Notes: generated by a model not told the origin, from the sequence alone. 64,000 nt of DNA from Inia geoffrensis (GCA_036417435.1 CM070904.1:42380408-42444407), one strand, 5' to 3'; shown: positions 12,428-26,115, numbered from the stretch's first letter. Made by a program: numbers and translations.

Positions 12428-13810
12428 TTCACTTAGCAAAAGTTTATTGAACATCTGATCTGTGCCAGGCACTTGCTAGGCTGTGGTGACACACGTTTTG
12501 GAAAGAGTGTACCTGTATTCATGATGGCAAAACTCTGTCGGGGAATAGAGAAACTAAGCAAATTATTACAAAAATAATAATTACAGTTACGATAACTTCC
12601 ACAAAAGAAAATTATTGTAAACAACAAAAGCTCACTAATGTATCAGAGAATGTTTGTCTGAAGAAATGACTTTCAGGCCGAAGTCTGAAGGATGAACTGG
12701 AGTTACCCAAGCAATGCTGGCGATTTCAGCTTTCTAGGACTGGAAAGTCCTGTGGAGACTGGACCTTAGCACATGAGGCTGGGTGATATGAAATGAGACA
12801 GGAGCAGATCACAGTGGTCAATTATTGCTAAGCTCTTTGTACTTAATCCTAAGAGCAGTGGGAAGCCACTGGAGAATGTTAAACAGCTGAGTAAGTTACT
12901 TAAATTTTTGTTTTAAAAACATCACTTGGCTGCTCTGTGGAGGACAGATTGGAGAGGCAAGTGTAAAAGCAGGGAGACGGGCTAGGCCAGGGCTCCTCAA
13001 ACTTATCTGTGGCGAAGGACATGTTTTGTTTTGTTTTACTTTCTAGTTTGTGCTGGTACTTTAGTAATACACAGTAAAATGGATGTTGTGGCAGTGTCTG
13101 TCAAATCGCTATAAAAATTTCTAAATGCTGCCTCTCAGTTTCTGTATTTACCTTGTCTCACGCCAATAACAGTAGTTCATGGGTCAGTATTGGTCCACAG
13201 CTCACACTTTAAGTAGAATTGAATTCACCTATTATAGTCATTTAGGCAAGAGATGATAAAATCTCGGTCCAGACTGGTGGTGATAGAGATAAAGCAGGTG
13301 GATTTGACAAATATTTGGGAAGTAAAGTTTAGGATTTGGTGATGGATTTGATTTGAGGGTCTAGGGAGAGTAGAAGGCCGATTTCCAGGGTTAGTGGTTC
13401 TTGTGCTTAACCTAGGGGAATATTGGGGGAGGAGCAGTTTTCTGTTAGTTTATGGAAATGGGGGAGTATTGATCATAATTCAGTTGGGAATAATCAGTAC
13501 ATAGCTGATAATGGATGTTTTAGTATGGCAGGTAGGGGATGAGATTGCCTAAGGAGAGAGTATAGAGAGAGAAGATAAAGGGACGTGGTCCCCTATGATT
13601 CTTCAACATTTAACATTGAGGAAAAGAAATGGAGCAAAGGAGACTGAGAAGTTATAGCCAGAGGCTGGAGGAAAATTTCCTTAGCGTCACTAAAGTCAAG
13701 GCAATAGACTGAAAAAAGAGGGTGTGGCTAATCTGCTATGTTGATTGAAGCTGAGAAATCAATGATGTTGGGAACTAAAGAGTACACATTGCATTTAGTG
13801 ACAGGGAGGA
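12428..13810 (-). repeat. L2 LINE, reverse, split
   Basis: Begins with the L2 3' end ('GTTTATTGAACATCTGATC', 'TGCCAGGCACTTGC') and continues with matching L2 text such as 'ACATCACTTGGCTGCTCTGT' and 'GGCAAGAGATGATAAAATCT'. Interrupted at about 12988-13221 by another element. No open frame remains. Confidence 0.65.
12988..13221. mobile_element. Possible hAT-type DNA transposon inside L2
   Basis: Ends resemble hAT inverted termini ('CAGGGCTCCTCAAACTTATC' at the left; the right end reads 'TTAAGTGTGAGCTGTGG'-like on the other strand) and it interrupts the L2 sequence. No clean 8-bp duplication remains, so this is tentative. Confidence 0.4.
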
Positions 13811-14397
13811 AATTTTATGTCTCAGTCGTCAGTCCATCCATAAACTATTTGATGATTTTTGTTTTAATCTGCCAAAGCAACAATTCTAATTTTAGGGTAG
13901 AATTTTATCTGTCACATGAACCATGTCTTTCTTCCTGAGCTCAGACCCATGTTTCTATTTATCACCATCTGGGTGATTCTGTAAGCACCTCAGGCTCTAC
14001 AACTTGTACATTCAGAACATACTCAAGGAGAATATGTTTTTGAAATACTGTTTATCAGGCAGTAACTATTAGACTTTTAGGAATGCAGTTAGACCTCAGA
14101 GTCTAGGGGCAATGGAAAATTAAATATTGTTCAGTGTGATTAGTGCTGTCATAGCAGTTTATTCAGGTTGCTGTGTAAGCACAGAAAAGGAGCCTTAAGG
14201 AAGGCTTTCTAAGGAAAGTAGACTGTTGGGCAGAGTGTTTCCTAAGGACAAGTGGAGAGATGGAAAGGGCAATGCAATGGTAGAGGAGTTTAATTTGAAA
14301 ACATGCAAGTTTGCTGTTTTGATTAATGTCATCACTACCCATTTAGTCAGCAAACATGGAGTTATCCTTGGAGTGTCTTCAAGATTTAAAGATTTTC

Positions 14398-17300
14398 CAA
14401 TAGAATTAGAAATGAAAAAGGAGAAGTAACAACTGACACTGCAGAAATACGAAAGATCATGAGAGATTACTACAAGCAACTCTATGCCAATAAAATGGAC
14501 AACCTGGAAGAAATGGACAAATTCTTAGAAATGCACAGCTTGCCAAGACTGAATCAGGAAGAAATAGAAAATATGAACAGACCAATCACAAGCAATGAAA
14601 TTGAAACTGTGATTAAAAATCTTCCAACAAACTAAAGCCCAGGACCAGATGGCTTCACAGGCGAATTCTATCAAACATTTAGAGAAGAGCTAACACCTAT
14701 CCTTCTCAAACTCTTCCAAAATGTAGCAGAGGGAGGAAGACTCCCAAACTCATTCTACGAGGCCATCATCATCCTGATACCAAAACCAGACAAGGATGTC
14801 ACAAAGAAAGAAAACTACAGACCAATATCACTGATTAACATAGATGCAAAAATCCTCAACAAAATACTAGCAAACAGAATCCAACAGCACATTAAAAGGC
14901 TCATACACCATGATCAAGTAGGGTTTATTCCAGGAATGCAAGGATTCTTCAATATACGCAAATCAATCAGCGTGATACACCATATTAACAAATTGAAAGA
15001 GAAAAACCATATGATCATCTCAATAGATGCAGAGAAAGCTTTCGACAAAATTCAACACCCATTTATGATAAAATCCCTGCAGAAAGTAGGCATAGAGGGA
15101 ACTTTTCTCAACATAGTAAAGGCCATATATGACAAACCCACAGCCAACATCGTCCTCAATGGTGAAAAAGTGAAAGCATTTCCACTAAGATCAGGAATAA
15201 GACAAGGTTGCCCACTCTCACCACTCTTATTCAACATAGGTTTGGAATTTTTAGCCACAGCAATCAGAGAAGAAAAGGAAATAAAAGGAATCCAAATCAG
15301 AAAAGAAGAAGTAAAGCTGTCATTATTTGCAGATGACATGATACTATACATAGAGAATCCTAAAGATGCTACCAGAAAACTACTAGAGCTAATGAATGAA
15401 TTTGATAAAGTAGCAGTATACAAAATTAATGCACAGAAATCTCTGGCATTCCTATACACTAATAATGAAAAGTCTGAAAGTGAAATCAAGAAAACACTCC
15501 CATTTACCATTGCAACAAAAAGAATAAAATATCTAGGAATAAACCTACCTAAGGAGACAAAAGACCTGTATGCAGAAAATTATAAGACACTGATGAAAGA
15601 AATTAAAGATGATACAAATAGATGGAGAGATATAGCATGTTCTTGGATTGGAAGAACCAACATTGTGAAAATGACTCTACTACACAAAGCAATCTACAGA
15701 TTCAATGCAATCCCTATCAAACTACCACTGGCATTTTTCACAAAACTAGAACAAAAAATTTCACAATTCGTATGGAAACACAAAAGACCCCGAATAGCCA
15801 AAGCAATCTTGGCAATGAAAAATGGAGCTGGAGGAATCAGGCTCCCTGACTTCAGACTATACTACAAAGCTACAGCAATCAAGACAGTATGGTACTGGCC
15901 CCAAAACAGAAATATAGATCAATGGAACAGGATAGAAAGCCCAGAGATAAACCCATGCACATATGGTCACCTTATCTTTGCTAAAGGAGGCAGGAATGTA
16001 CAGTGGAGAAAGGACAGCCTCTTAATAAGTGGTGCTGGGAAAACTGGACAGTTACATGTAAAAGTATGAAATTAGATCACTCCCTAACACCATACACAAA
16101 AATAAGCTCAAAGTGGATTAAAGACCTAAATGTAAGGCCAGAAACTATCAAACTCTTAGAAGAAAACATAGGCAGAACACTCTGTGACATAAATCACAGC
16201 AAGATTCTTTTTGACCCACCTCTTAGAGAAATGGAAATAAAAACAAAAATAAACCAATGGGACCTAATGAAACTTCAAAGCTTTTGCACAGCAAAGGAAA
16301 CCATAAACAAGACCAAAAGATAACCCTCAGAATGGGAGAAAGTAGTTGCAAATGAAGGAACTGACAAAAGATTAATCTCCAAAATTTATAAGCAGCTCAT
16401 GCAGCTCAATAACAAAAAAACAAACAACCCAATCCAATAATGGGCAGAAGACCTAAAAAGACATTTCTCCAAAGAAGATATACAGACTGCCAACAAACAC
16501 ATGAAAGAATGCTCAGCATCATTAATCATTAGAGAAATGCAAATCAAAACTACAATGAGATATCATCTCACACCAGTCAGAATGGCCATCATCAAAAAAT
16601 CTAGGAACAATAAATGCTGGAGAGGGTGTGGAGAAAAGGGAACCCTCTTGCACTGCTGGTGGGAATGTGAATTGGTACAGCCACTATGGAGAACAGTATG
16701 GAGGTTCCTTAAAAAACTACAAATAGAACTACCATACAACCCAGCAATCCCACTACTGGTCATATACCCTGAGAAAACCATAATTCAAAAAGAGTCATGT
16801 ACCAAAATGTTCATTGCAGCTCTATTTACAATAGCCCAGAGATGGAAACAACCTAAGTGTCCATCCCATCATCGGATGAATGGATAAAGATGTGGCACAT
16901 ATATACAATGGAATATTACTCAGCCATAAAAAGAAATGAAATTGAGCTATTTGTAATGAGGTGGATGGACCTAGTGTCTGTCATACAGAGTGAAGTAAGT
17001 CAGAAAGAGAAAGACAAATACCGTATGCTAACACATATATATGGAATTTAAGAAAAAAAAAATGTCATGAAGAACCTAGGGGTAAGACAGGAATAAAGAT
17101 ACAGACCTACTAGAGAATGGACTTGAGGATATGGGGAGGGGGAAGGGTAAGCTCTGACAAAGCAAGAGAGTGGCGTGGACATATATATATACACTACCAA
17201 ACGTAAAATAGATAGCTAGTGGGAAGTAGCCACATAGCACAGGGAGATCAGCTCAGTGCTTTGCGACCACCTAGAGTGGTGGGATAGGGAGGGTGGGAGG

Positions 17301-17432
17301 GAGGGAGACGCAAGAGGGAAGAGATATGGGAACATATGCATATGTATAACTGATTCACTTTGTTATAAAGCAGAAACTAACACACCATTGTAAAGCAATT
17401 TTACGCCAGTAAAGATGTAAAAAAAAAAAAAA
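14398..17432 (+). mobile_element. L1 retrotransposon, 5'-truncated, 3.0 kb
   Basis: Carries the last part of ORF2, a 3' UTR and a poly-A tail (about 17419-17434). It is flanked by a perfect 17-bp target-site duplication, 'AAGATTTAAAGATTTTC', at 14381-14397 and 17433-17449, so both insertion ends are known. It sits in SPOPL intron 1 in the sense orientation. The 5' half (promoter, ORF1, endonuclease) is absent, so it arrived dead by truncation during target-primed reverse transcription. Confidence 0.95.
14430..16899 (+). pseudogene. L1 ORF2 remnant (reverse transcriptase and C-terminal Cys domain)
   Basis: Reverse transcriptase text is clear: '[20 protein letters not shown]', '[15 protein letters not shown]', '[20 protein letters not shown]' and the catalytic 'FADD' at 15326-15337. 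Near the end the L1 C-terminal motif C-x3-C-x7-H-x4-C ('[18 protein letters not shown]') is intact. The frame is broken by a TAA at 14633-14635, an apparent 1-nt deletion near 16022 that shifts frame, and stops at 16321-16323 and 16438-16440. The longest open piece is 14936-16069. The protein normally copies L1 RNA into DNA at a nicked target; this copy cannot make it. Confidence 0.92.
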
Positions 17433-19795
17433 AAGATTTAAAGATTTTCTTTGTTATTGTCCGAGGTGGTGTTTTGTTTTTGCTGGTTAGCTTTATATTT
17501 TATTTATTATATCTGTACTTACGGAATCATTAAGTAATAGTAGAATGTAAATATTTTGGTTATGCTTTAATGATTTTTTTTTCTGAATGGGAGAAATATT
17601 ATACATACAACTTTTTCTCGGACTTAGAGAATTAAAATGAAAGCCTTGGTAAGGATTGCTAAGAGTTTACTGCTAAACGTCAGTTATACGGTCAGTTTTG
17701 GTGCTCTTGAGCTCAGTGGTATAATAACACTCCCCTGATACCGTAAATGCTATTTTAAGTGGTTGTCTAAATGTCCCTAGACTTAAGTCATACATCATAT
17801 TAGAACACAGTTCATCTTCAGGAATTACTTTATGAAGAATACTGTAGTTGGCAAAACCTTAATTGACAAGAAAATAGTGTATTAGAAGGGTAAATGATGT
17901 TAAAATGGATTTTAAAAACACAGTAAATAAAGGTTCTAGAAGACATCTGCTTTAAAATAACAGGAAGATAGGGTCAATCAAATTTTTTTCCTCTGAAATA
18001 CCTTCTTGAGTTTTTGTAGAAACATCATTGTATTATTCTGATCCGCTAAGGCAGTCTTCCTTATATTTTATATTAAGAAAGTTGTAACTTAAAAATTTTG
18101 TTTTTATTGGTTTCTACTGGCTTTTGCTCTTGTCTTCTCTCTGGTTTTTTTTTAAATCTTAATAAATTCTTGTACGACAACTATATATTTTTCATATATT
18201 ATGGTTCTTATAGGTATACTTTCCCAGGCCTTTTGTTTTATGCATAAGTAGAATTCTCCTGATATTCTTCAGACTTGCCTACATGTTCTAAAGGACAGAA
18301 AAATTATTAGCATTAAATTCTGAATTATATAACTCCGTGAAACAGAACTTTACATACATAAAAAATAGCAGTTTTTAAAAAATTTGACCTACAAATATAA
18401 AATTGCATTACCTCAGACTTTGGTTGGGGTATGTTGTTTATACACTTGAAGGGAAAGTAATATAGTAATAAAAATAATTAGGAGTAACAAATACAGAAGA
18501 AAGATGTTTCACTCTGATATTAGGTAATGCAAGGTCTCAAAGTTTGTAGCATAACTGAAAAGTAGTATGAGGCTTTTAAAATATTATTTGAGATATGTTA
18601 AAAGAAGATACTGTTTTCTCCTGTTTGGGTATGTTTTCTGAAGCAAATTTCAGTTTTTCCTTGTGAAAATGCATTTTAATCCCCTCCCTTGTGCCCCATC
18701 AAAATTAAGTGATTTTTAAGGTAAAGCGTGCTCAAGATGGTTTTTTTGTTGTTGTAATTTGGATGCAATTTTTGGTGTTTTAGTGGGAAATTACCTTGAA
18801 AGGTAGTTTTCATCCAATAAGACAAAGGCAAATCCCCCCCCCAAAATTGAATATTAATTAAGTCATCCTGAAATTACCAAGGCAAGTGCTGACACAGGAA
18901 TATTTAAATGAATTGAATTTTATTTAATTAAATTTTTTTGGTGGCCACTCTTAGGATCAGTTTAAACCTTTGTTAACCAGTTATTTAACATTGTGGTTAA
19001 GTTCAGTATGTCCAGTTTTGTTAGAAAAGCTCAAGTAGGGCATGGGCACACACCAAGCATATTTAGTTATTTGCATTCAAAGTGTATTTTTTAAAAAGTG
19101 AAGATACTTTGTCATGTCAGCATCTGATCAGTGGCATTTGAGAACTGGCTTGCATCAAGCGGTACTTGGGAGGTATCTTGAGTTATGCTTTACTGTTGAT
19201 AATTTTTATTTTCTCAGGTGTCTCATTTTCACTTTTGTTTTGTCTGCCTGCCTTCTGACCAGCCAAAGTCCTTTATTTGTTCATCAAATTGTATAATGAA
19301 ACCAGTTATTTTTCCCTAGGAGAATATAACCAGGTTTAGTTGAACATGGGCCTGAGAAACTGACAACTTACTACAGTGTAAATGGAATATCCTCATAGAT
19401 CATTTTGGTTTAAAGGGAAATAATGTCCTTTTTAAAAGCATTTGTACCAGAGTTGTCAAGTACTTTAGATATTTTATCTCATTTACTTCTTATCACTAAC
19501 CCATGAGGGTCATACCATAAGTTTTTGAGTCGCACTTGCCTGCAATTACCAGATGCACCACTGCTTAATGTACTCCACAGAGAGACAGCACTGTCAGTTA
19601 AAATTGTAAAATGCCATCAATTTTAGATATGTTAAAATATGAAAAAAAATGGATATCTTAGAATTTATTAACTGTGCCATTAGTGCTGCTTCATTTTATG
19701 GTTATCACCCAAGGTCTTCAAAATAACTAACCTCCCAACATCAAGTGAAGTCAGGATAAATTTAGTTTTGTTTAACTTCAGAGATCTCTGAGCAC

Positions 19796-19990
19796 TATAG
19801 CATAGAGGTTAATAGAGTGTATCCAGTCTGCTTTTTAGTAGCTTTATGACTTTAGATAAGTTACTTAGCATCTCTGCCTCAGTGTCCTCATCTGTAAAAT
19901 GGAAAGGATAACTACCTCCCTTGTAAGAGTTGTTACAAGAACCAAATGAGTTATTTTTACGTTTAGAATAGTGCTTTCCACATAAGTTGC
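19796..19990 (+). repeat. MIR SINE
   Basis: 'TATAGCATAGAGGTTAATAG', 'GATAAGTTACTTAGCATCTC', 'GCCTCAGTGTCCTCATCTGT' and 'AAAATGG' follow the MIR consensus. Confidence 0.82.
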
Positions 19991-21217
19991 TTTGTGTAAA
20001 TGTCGGTTAATTAAAACAACGATGCTATTTCTGATCTAAGATATATAAGTAGACAATGTGCTTAAAAGGAAGGGAAAAAGGGAACCATTAGAACCTTATC
20101 TAATGGTTCATTGGTGTTTTGTGCACATGATGGAGATTAAAGTATCTTATTAATTTGTCTTTTAAGTCTAATGTAAAATTGCAGTCTTGATTTTGATATC
20201 TAAATTCATAGAAATAATACCACTGTATAAAGGTTCAACTGAAATCCGCTTTCCTTTCATTTCTGTTACGACATATTTAGTCAGAATGTTGATGTGCTAT
20301 GATAGATGTCTTAAAAATAACCTGTTATATACTTATGATTCCTGTCAAACTCATAGGAAACTCATTCAGAACTATTTTTAAAGGATCTCAGTATTAAAGA
20401 ACCATGTTTAAATTTTAGTTAAGACATCTGACTTCTTCATTTTGAAGTATATGGAGGAAAAGTAATACTGAGGCCGTTTTTCTTTATTTTAATGGTTTTA
20501 ATATGTACCTGATTCTGTTGCTTCAGTTGAGATTTAAAATCTTGTCATTTACCCTGATATAAAAATAAGGCCTTCCTTTGAACTTCTTGATATTTCCCTT
20601 TTTCCCACTTCTGCCTTGTTTTTATTTTATTCTCTTTGTTTTGAGCTCATATCATTCATTTACTCCATTAATTGACCAACTGTTAAATGCTGGGTTCTGT
20701 GTTTACAGTGATGAATTGGAAATAGCCTTTGACCTGTAAGAGTCACTATTTGGGATTTTTTAATACTGTTTAGTCATTTAGTGCTTAGGCACAGTGCTGA
20801 AGACTTCATATATCTGCTCTTTTTGTTTCAATCCTCATAACTACCTTTCTAGGGTGGTTCATTACTTTAAAAATATTTCCACTAAATAAATGGTAGAGAA
20901 GAGTGAACTCTTGGTAGATGGAAGGGTGGTGAAGATCTGAGTGTGGTCAAGGTAATGTGGAGAGGGAGAGCTTTGGTGTTAAAATTCTTTTCAGATTAGT
21001 GTTTTCTCTCCTAAAAAGGATATGACTCTTGCATTCTGTTACCCTAATATAGCCTTCTTTGTTTTAATATAAAAATGTATTAGATTAGCATGAGGGAAGA
21101 TTTTAAAAAGTGTTCTATCCCAATTTTAGGGTGGAGGGAACATGGCACTGGGAATGGGATTGTATTCTAAACATTTAGGCATCAAGGTTGCTCATTTATT
21201 GAATATTTATTTGCTTT

Positions 21218-21722
21218 TTTTTTTACATAAACTTTTATGGAGTATAACATACATTCAGAGACAAGCATGTAACATCATACAGCATCAACACCCTTGTGTA
21301 TGGCTTCTTACATCAGTTTTTATGTGATCCATCCATGTAGTGTGTAGTGGTAGCTTCTTCATTCTCATTTTATTGTATTCCATCCCATTGTATGACTATA
21401 TATATGTACTGTAATTTATCCATTTTATTGTTGATGAACATATAGGTTGTTTCCAGTTTTGAGTCACAATGAATAGTGCCCCTTATAGAATATTCTTTTA
21501 TCAATACATATCTCTTGCTGCACATCTGCACGTATTGCTGTAGTAGAATTTTTTGGACCGTGTGTGCTTTTGTTCAATTTTAGTATACATTACCCAGTGT
21601 TTTCCAAAGTGTCTTTTCAGTAGTGATTGAGAGTTTTATTTGTCCCACACACTCTGCAACGTTTGCTTGATATTGTTTCATTTATTTAGCTATTCTGGTG
21701 GGTGTAAAGTGGTATGGCTAGT
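21218..21722 (-). repeat. Old L1 (L1M-type) 3' region, reverse
   Basis: Text such as 'TATTCCATCCCATTGTATGA', 'TTATCCATTTTATTGTTGAT', 'GGTTGTTTCCAGTTTTGAG' and 'TATTCTGGTGGGTGTAAAGT' is the L1M 3' region read on the minus strand. Heavily diverged, no frame. Confidence 0.75.
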
Positions 21723-24404
21723 TTTTCAAAATATACACGATTCCATTCTTCACTCATACCCACGTACCCCTCCCATGTGCACACCAAGGGAAAGTGGAAT
21801 AGAGACGTGTATATTTTCATAAAACCCATCAAATGATTCTGGTTGCCTTGTCAGTTGATAAGATGCAGAATATAAAACAAATGTTAAGTGTAACTTAAGG
21901 AAAATGAGACTGTCAAGAAAATTACAACTTCACTGTATAGTTTACTGACTTTCTTACAAATGGTGCATTTCTGCCTAACTATTGCTAAACATGGGACAGG
22001 TTTTAAGATTTTGCAAGCTGGTGAAAAGTTTTGTAGGCCCTTTTATTGAGTGAGTCTGCAATATTTCCCCAAAGCTCTAATTATGCAATACTGGAATGCA
22101 CTTGCTCTTACTTGATTATCTACCCAGATTGTAGGTTATGTTCATTCATTATTTTGTGAGGTTTTGCTACCCCTTAAATAATGGAAGTGCTGTCTACCCA
22201 GCAGAGTTGACTCAGTTTTCAGAAATCGAAAGTTGAGCAAATTTTACCAAATGCCCACAGCATGCTACGTATTGTTTTAGACTTAATTTCTTGTTATTTA
22301 TGGAGTTTTTCTTGTGTCACAGAAGGCAGTGTTGCTACTAATATATTTTTTTTAATTATCGAATTGTGTAGTGAATACCAAGGATGTGAAAAGTACTTTT
22401 GCCTGTGTATCTTTTTCAGGGTTAGGATTGTGGTTAGTCTCTTCTCATTCCCCAGTCAAGTAGATCATGTTAGAATCATATGTAGGGATGCACCATTCCT
22501 GTACCTTTTGTGAATCATAATTAGCTGTTGATTTCTTCTGTTAAGTCACACATACAGACTCATGACTGCAGATAAGCTCGTAGTTTCCCCTTTTTAACGT
22601 TGTCTTATGCCTTTTTAGAGATAATATTTTAATATCTGACTTTATTTCTTACTGCTGCAAAGTACTGTTCGTGGGTAGCACAGCTGTTTGATAAATACTT
22701 GTGCTCTACATATTCATAAGTAGTTACTGATTATTGCTAGTCATAAGAATCTTGGCATTATTAGCTCATTATCAGAAGAGCTGAGATGGCATTCACGTAC
22801 TTCAAGTGTTCTCTTGATGTATAAGAACAGCTCAGTTTATCTTTTTGCAAAGCATTTCCTTGAGAGGCAGGGCTGGTAGGTGGATGGCAGTAGCCTCCTT
22901 TTATTTAGTCTAGCTTGACCACATGTTACATTATTTCAGAAAAGACTGGATTAAAATCCAGGGTGTCCTAACACAATGCTCTTCATGGATCATTTTGCTT
23001 CATTTCTTTCTCTTTCAACTTCTTTCTTTCCTTTCTTTTTCCTCTTTTCTTCCCCTGTAAACTAAGCAACTGTATGAAATGTTTTTCTTTAAGAAAGTGT
23101 GATTCCTTAAGGAGGATTAAGCCATTTTAATGGTTATAGACATGCAGGGTGTAATGATAGCGACATATAGATCCCTACAACCCTGTATCCTAAGGCATGC
23201 TGTTTTGCCCATTTCTTTCCCCTAGATTTTATAATTTAGAGTTCCCCAAAGTGGTAGTTCCTCTTATCTTTTTCAAGGATGGTGGTTTTTCTTGCTTTTG
23301 TCTAGGATAGTACTAGTTTATGTCTTTTGTCCTAGCATCTTGTCCAATTTAACATTTGTAATGATTGTTTAATTTTTAATGAAATACTATTATTAATAGT
23401 TGCATTAAAATAAGCCTTAGTGGGTTTGGTAGAATTTTTATTTCCAGCTGCTGCCATGGTCTAGTCTAGTGATAGGTGAGAGACATGTGTAATAATGAGT
23501 TCTGCCTTTAACAGGTGGTAAAATCTGAAAGGAATCTTAAGTACACCTCTCTTTCCCTAATCCATCTCAGACACAGTGTAACCAGTGACAGTGTCAAGGT
23601 GAGGATCTCCATGATTAGAAGTGGGCTGGGACATAAACGATTAGGGGTAACTAACTCCTCTTGGTCTCAGGTGACAGTAAGAGATTTGACGCCTCCGCCT
23701 TCATTGACTGCTTTGGGTACCAGCCTGTTCCATGTTCATGCAGCTTGCAAGATTCATGAAGTCACAAGGATAGCAATAAGTGGTGTCAGTGAGAAATCGT
23801 AAGTTATGTAAGCTGAAATAGTGGTTGAGCAGTTCTGCCATAGAATGAGTAAGCAGCACTGTTTAGTAAAGCTTTGTGTAATGACAGAAATGTTCTATGA
23901 TTCCCACTTTCCATTATGGTAGCCATTCGCCACTGTGTATGTTGAGCACTGAAAATGAGTCTAGTACAACTAAGGAGCTGAATTTCTAGTTTAATTATTT
24001 CATCGTTTGGTAAGACTTTTATTTTGCAACAAATCCTCTTGAAATCAATTAGTTAAAAACAGAAGTACATGTTTAATGAAAGTGTACACTTCAGAAGCTG
24101 TTATTCTGCTTTTTTAAAAGATTTTCTACACCATTGCTCAGCAACCCAAATAACAGCGTACAGTGGGTGGTTAGACTGATACAGAATGGAGGGTTTACAG
24201 AATTATTGTGATAAAAGAACAAAGGAGAGAAATGTTAAGCGTGCTTACTAGAGAGTTTTTGAAGTGATGCACTGTGGGTTTTGAGTTTGATAAGGAAGGA
24301 AGAGAAGCCATAAGGGGGTAATGACTTAAGAAGAATGGTATGGGCTCAGTGAAATGTTGATAATAAGAGCTGCTGGGGGATTAAACTGATGACAGAATAG
24401 GAAT

Positions 24405-24478
24405 AAGTTCTGTTATTAAAATGATATATTCAAGTTTATTTCCATGGTTGGTCAAGCTTTCCTAGGTAGTAAGTTCCA
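24405..24478 (+). repeat. 74-bp direct repeat, copy 1 (likely source)
   Basis: Matches 25629-25702 at 69 of 74 positions with no gaps. It lies in ordinary intron sequence outside the mariner, 345 bp from the mariner's left end, so it is likely the donor copy. Confidence 0.9.
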
Positions 24479-24959
24479 AGTCAGAATCTCTGAAAAAGAT
24501 TGCTAAAATTTTAAGTGGGTGAGATCATTCAGGAAGGTAAAAGAACTTTGATGCTGGTAGGGAAGAAGTCCACTGGAGTGCAGTCATCCAGGGTGGTGGC
24601 AGGAATAGTGAAGAAGACAATGGAGACAGTGGTTGAAGTCCTCCATAAAGGAGTCTAACTCAGAGAGGTGAGTAGGTGATTGCAAGAGAGAAGAATGTAA
24701 GAGAATTTTGTAAGAATGGACTCATGCAGTTGCCATACAGTTTTGTTAGTTTGCAAAAGGTAGTCTGGAAGCAACAGTGGTGAGTCAGCAGAACTCTTTA
24801 ACTACTTCCAACTCCTTTTACTATGGGGTTCGCCAAAAAGTTCATTTGGTTTTTTCCATAAGGTGACTCTAGTGGTGCTTAGTTGTCTTTAACTTCATTC
24901 GAAACAATTTTTTTAAATTGTATTGTGACGGCTGTCATATCAGCATGCATTAAAAAAAA

Positions 24960-26115
24960 CTTATCAAATTGGTGAATTTTTGTGTAGCCATTTTAATATT
25001 GAAGATGGAAGAAAAACAACATTTTCAGCATACTATGCTTTATTATTTCAAGAAAGGTAAAAACACAACTGAAATGCAAAAAAAGATTTGTGCAGTGTAT
25101 GGAAAAGGTGCCATGACTGATCAAACGCGTCAGAAGTGGTTTGCGAAGTTTCATGCTGGAGATTTCTTGAGGACGATGCTCCGTGGTTGGGTAGACCAGT
25201 TGAAGTTGATAATGATCAAATTGAGACATTAATTGAGAACAATCAACATTATACCATGGGAGGTAGCTGACATACCCAAAATATCCAAATCAAGCATTGA
25301 AAATTATTGGCACCAACTTGGATATGTGAATTGCTTTAATGTTTGGGTTCCACATAAGTGAAAAAAAACCTTCTTGACCATATTTCCACATTCAGTTCTT
25401 TATTTAAACGTAACAAAAATGTTGTTTTTAAAACAAATTGTGACAGGCAATGAAAAGTGGATACTGTACAATAATGTGGAACGGTGGTGGGGCAAGTGAA
25501 ATGAACCACCACCAACCATAGCAAAGGCCGTTTTTTATCCAAAGAAGATGATGTTGTGTATATGGGGGGATTGGAAGGGAGTCCTCTACTGTGAGCTCCT
25601 TCCAGAAAATGAAATGATTAATTCCAACAAGTTCTGTTATTAAAATAATATATTCAAGTTTATTTTCGTAGTTGGTCAAGCTATCCTAGGTAGTAAGTTC
25701 CACTGAACCCCAATTAGACCAACTGAAAGCATCACTCAACGAAAAGTGTCCGGAATTAGTCAACAGAAAACACATAATCTTCCATCAGGGTAACGCAAGA
25801 CCACACGTTTCTTTGATGACCAGGTAAAAACTGGTTCAACTTCACTGGGAAGTTCTGATCATCCACCATATTCACCAGACATTGCACCTTCGGTTTTCTA
25901 TTTATTTCGGTCTTTACAAAATTCTCTTAATGGAAAAAATTTCAATTCCCTGGAAGACTGCAAAAGGCACCTGGAACAGTTCTTTGCTCAAAAAGATAAA
26001 AAGTTTTGCAAATATGTAATTATGAAGTTGCCTGAAAAATGGCAGAAAGTAGTGGAACAAAATGGTGAATACGTTAAGTTCAGTAAAGTTCTTAGTGAAA
26101 ATGAAAAATGTGTCT
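24960..26115 (+). pseudogene. Mariner transposase remnant
   Basis: The N-terminal helix-turn-helix part is readable ('MEEKQHFQHTMLYYFKKGKN', 'TDQTRQKWFAKFHAGDF'). A 'WVPHK' motif at about 25345-25360 and a 'PPYSPDIAP' motif at 25863-25889, which holds the last catalytic Asp of the D,D34D triad, are still visible. The frame is lost after residue 87 and in several later places, and a 74-bp insertion cuts it at about 25629. The enzyme cannot be made. Confidence 0.88.
25629..25702 (+). repeat. 74-bp direct repeat, copy 2 (inside mariner)
   Basis: Begins 'AAGTTCTGTTATTAAAAT' and ends 'AGGTAGTAAGTTCCA', as does copy 1. It interrupts transposase sequence between 'AATTCCAAC' and 'CCAATTAGACCAACTG', which adjoin or nearly adjoin in related mariners as I recall them. 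Confidence 0.9.

Noticed and set aside
15052..15510. 152-codon open frame on the - strand
   Set aside because: It is the antisense shadow of the L1 reverse transcriptase frame.
23515..23802. 95-codon open frame on the + strand in intron 1
   Set aside because: No family motif, unremarkable composition, no conserved splice context; expected by chance at this length.
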